From: Marinagarivorans sp. UBA5868
Lineage (GTDB): Bacteria > Pseudomonadota > Gammaproteobacteria > Pseudomonadales > Cellvibrionaceae
Length of the DNA stretch: 5,786 bases
Direction: 5' to 3'
Assembly: GCA_002432095.1 (NCBI GenBank)
Contig: DJFQ01000059.1
Span: 1 to 5,786, forward strand
Positions 5,356-5,786 of this stretch are shown one piece after another (positions within the stretch are counted from its first letter, which is position 1; each line of letters begins with the position of its first letter). The notes under the pieces were generated by a model that saw only the letters and a program-made list of their open reading frames with translations, was not told the DNA's origin and searched no databases. The translations under genes and the position numbers were made by a program.

Positions 5356-5786
5356 ATGATTAACGCACTCGTGCGCTTCTCCATCGAGCGGCGCTACCTG
5401 ATATTGAGTTTGATGCTGGCGGTCATCGCTGCCGGTATCTGGAGCTACCAACACCTGCCCATAGACGCGGTGCCGGACATCACCAATGTGCAGGTACAGA
5501 TCAATACCGAAGCGCCGGGTTATTCGCCTTTGGAGGCCGAGCAGCGCATCACCTTCCCGGTAGAAACCGCTCTCTACGGTCTGCCGGAACTGGAATACAC
5601 CCGTTCGCTGTCGCGTTACGGCCTATCGCAAGTGACGGTGGTATTTCGTGAGGGCACCGACATCTACCACGCCCGCAATCTGGTTGACGAGCGACTTTCA
5701 GCCATCAAAAGCGCGCTACCGGAGGGGCTGGAACCGGAGATGGGACCCATAGCGACGGGGCTGGGGGAAATTTTTGTGTACACCGT
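5356..5786 (+). CDS. czcA: Heavy-metal RND efflux pump CzcA/CusA type (3' end outside window)
   Basis: The frame runs from ATG 5356 to the right edge with no stop, giving 143 complete codons. Family members are about 1,030-1,070 residues, so only the first seventh is visible. It encodes the inner-membrane, proton-driven pump of the tripartite system. Residues 1-13 are a short cytoplasmic lead (VRFSIERR) and 14-32 form the first transmembrane helix. The HME-RND signature then follows: LPIDAVPDITNVQVQI (34 onward), then TEAPGYSPLEAEQRITFPVE, and finally GPIATGLGEIFVYTV at the edge. These blocks are near identical to CzcA/CusA/CnrA proteins and exclude the drug-type HAE-RND pumps. The charged residues of transmembrane helix 4 that separate Zn/Co/Cd from Cu/Ag or Ni/Co pumps lie beyond the window, so the symbol is by operon type. 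Confidence 0.95.
   Translation, partial: MINALVRFSIERRYLILSLMLAVIAAGIWSYQHLPIDAVPDITNVQVQINTEAPGYSPLEAEQRITFPVETALYGLPELEYTRSLSRYGLSQVTVVFREGTDIYHARNLVDERLSAIKSALPEGLEPEMGPIATGLGEIFVYT

Overview
The window looks like chromosomal DNA of a Gram-negative gammaproteobacterium. The evidence is moderate GC content, a tripartite RND efflux system with an outer-membrane factor, and a lipoprotein ApbE close to the enterobacterial form. A Cellvibrio-like marine or soil genus would fit, but that is a guess from protein flavour. All convincing genes lie on the + strand. There are six: two cut by the window edges and four complete. No gene-free stretch exceeds about 160 bases. I saw no tRNA, rRNA, CRISPR array or insertion sequence.

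Region 1 (1-1100): the 3' part of a SAM-dependent methyltransferase of the CmoB-like class, open through the left edge. It is followed 33 bases later by a 71-residue, probably disordered small protein with the recurrent SFPASDPP motif. A textbook intrinsic terminator with a C(UUCG)G loop closes this unit.

Region 2 (1100-2210): a plausible sigma70-type promoter and a monocistronic-looking apbE gene. It encodes an FAD:protein FMN transferase lipoprotein, which flavinylates exported subunits such as RnfG or NqrC; no such partner is in the window.

Region 3 (2210-5786): a heavy-metal efflux operon in the order small Cys/His-rich exported protein (CzcI-like), czcC (outer-membrane factor), czcB (periplasmic adaptor with a His-rich N-terminus), czcA (RND pump, cut by the right edge). 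czcC and czcB overlap by 4 bases (ATGA), and the czcA ribosome-binding site overlaps the czcB stop codon, so these three are almost certainly cotranscribed and translationally coupled. The pump would take divalent or monovalent metal ions from periplasm or cytoplasm and expel them through CzcC. The metal cannot be assigned because the specificity residues of CzcA lie outside the window.

I do not see a clearly new system. The points most worth a second look are the Cys/His-rich small protein, a perfect 6+6 dyad directly before the czcC ribosome-binding site, the apparent lack of an alpha-helical hairpin in CzcB, and a short tandem duplication in the CzcB signal peptide.
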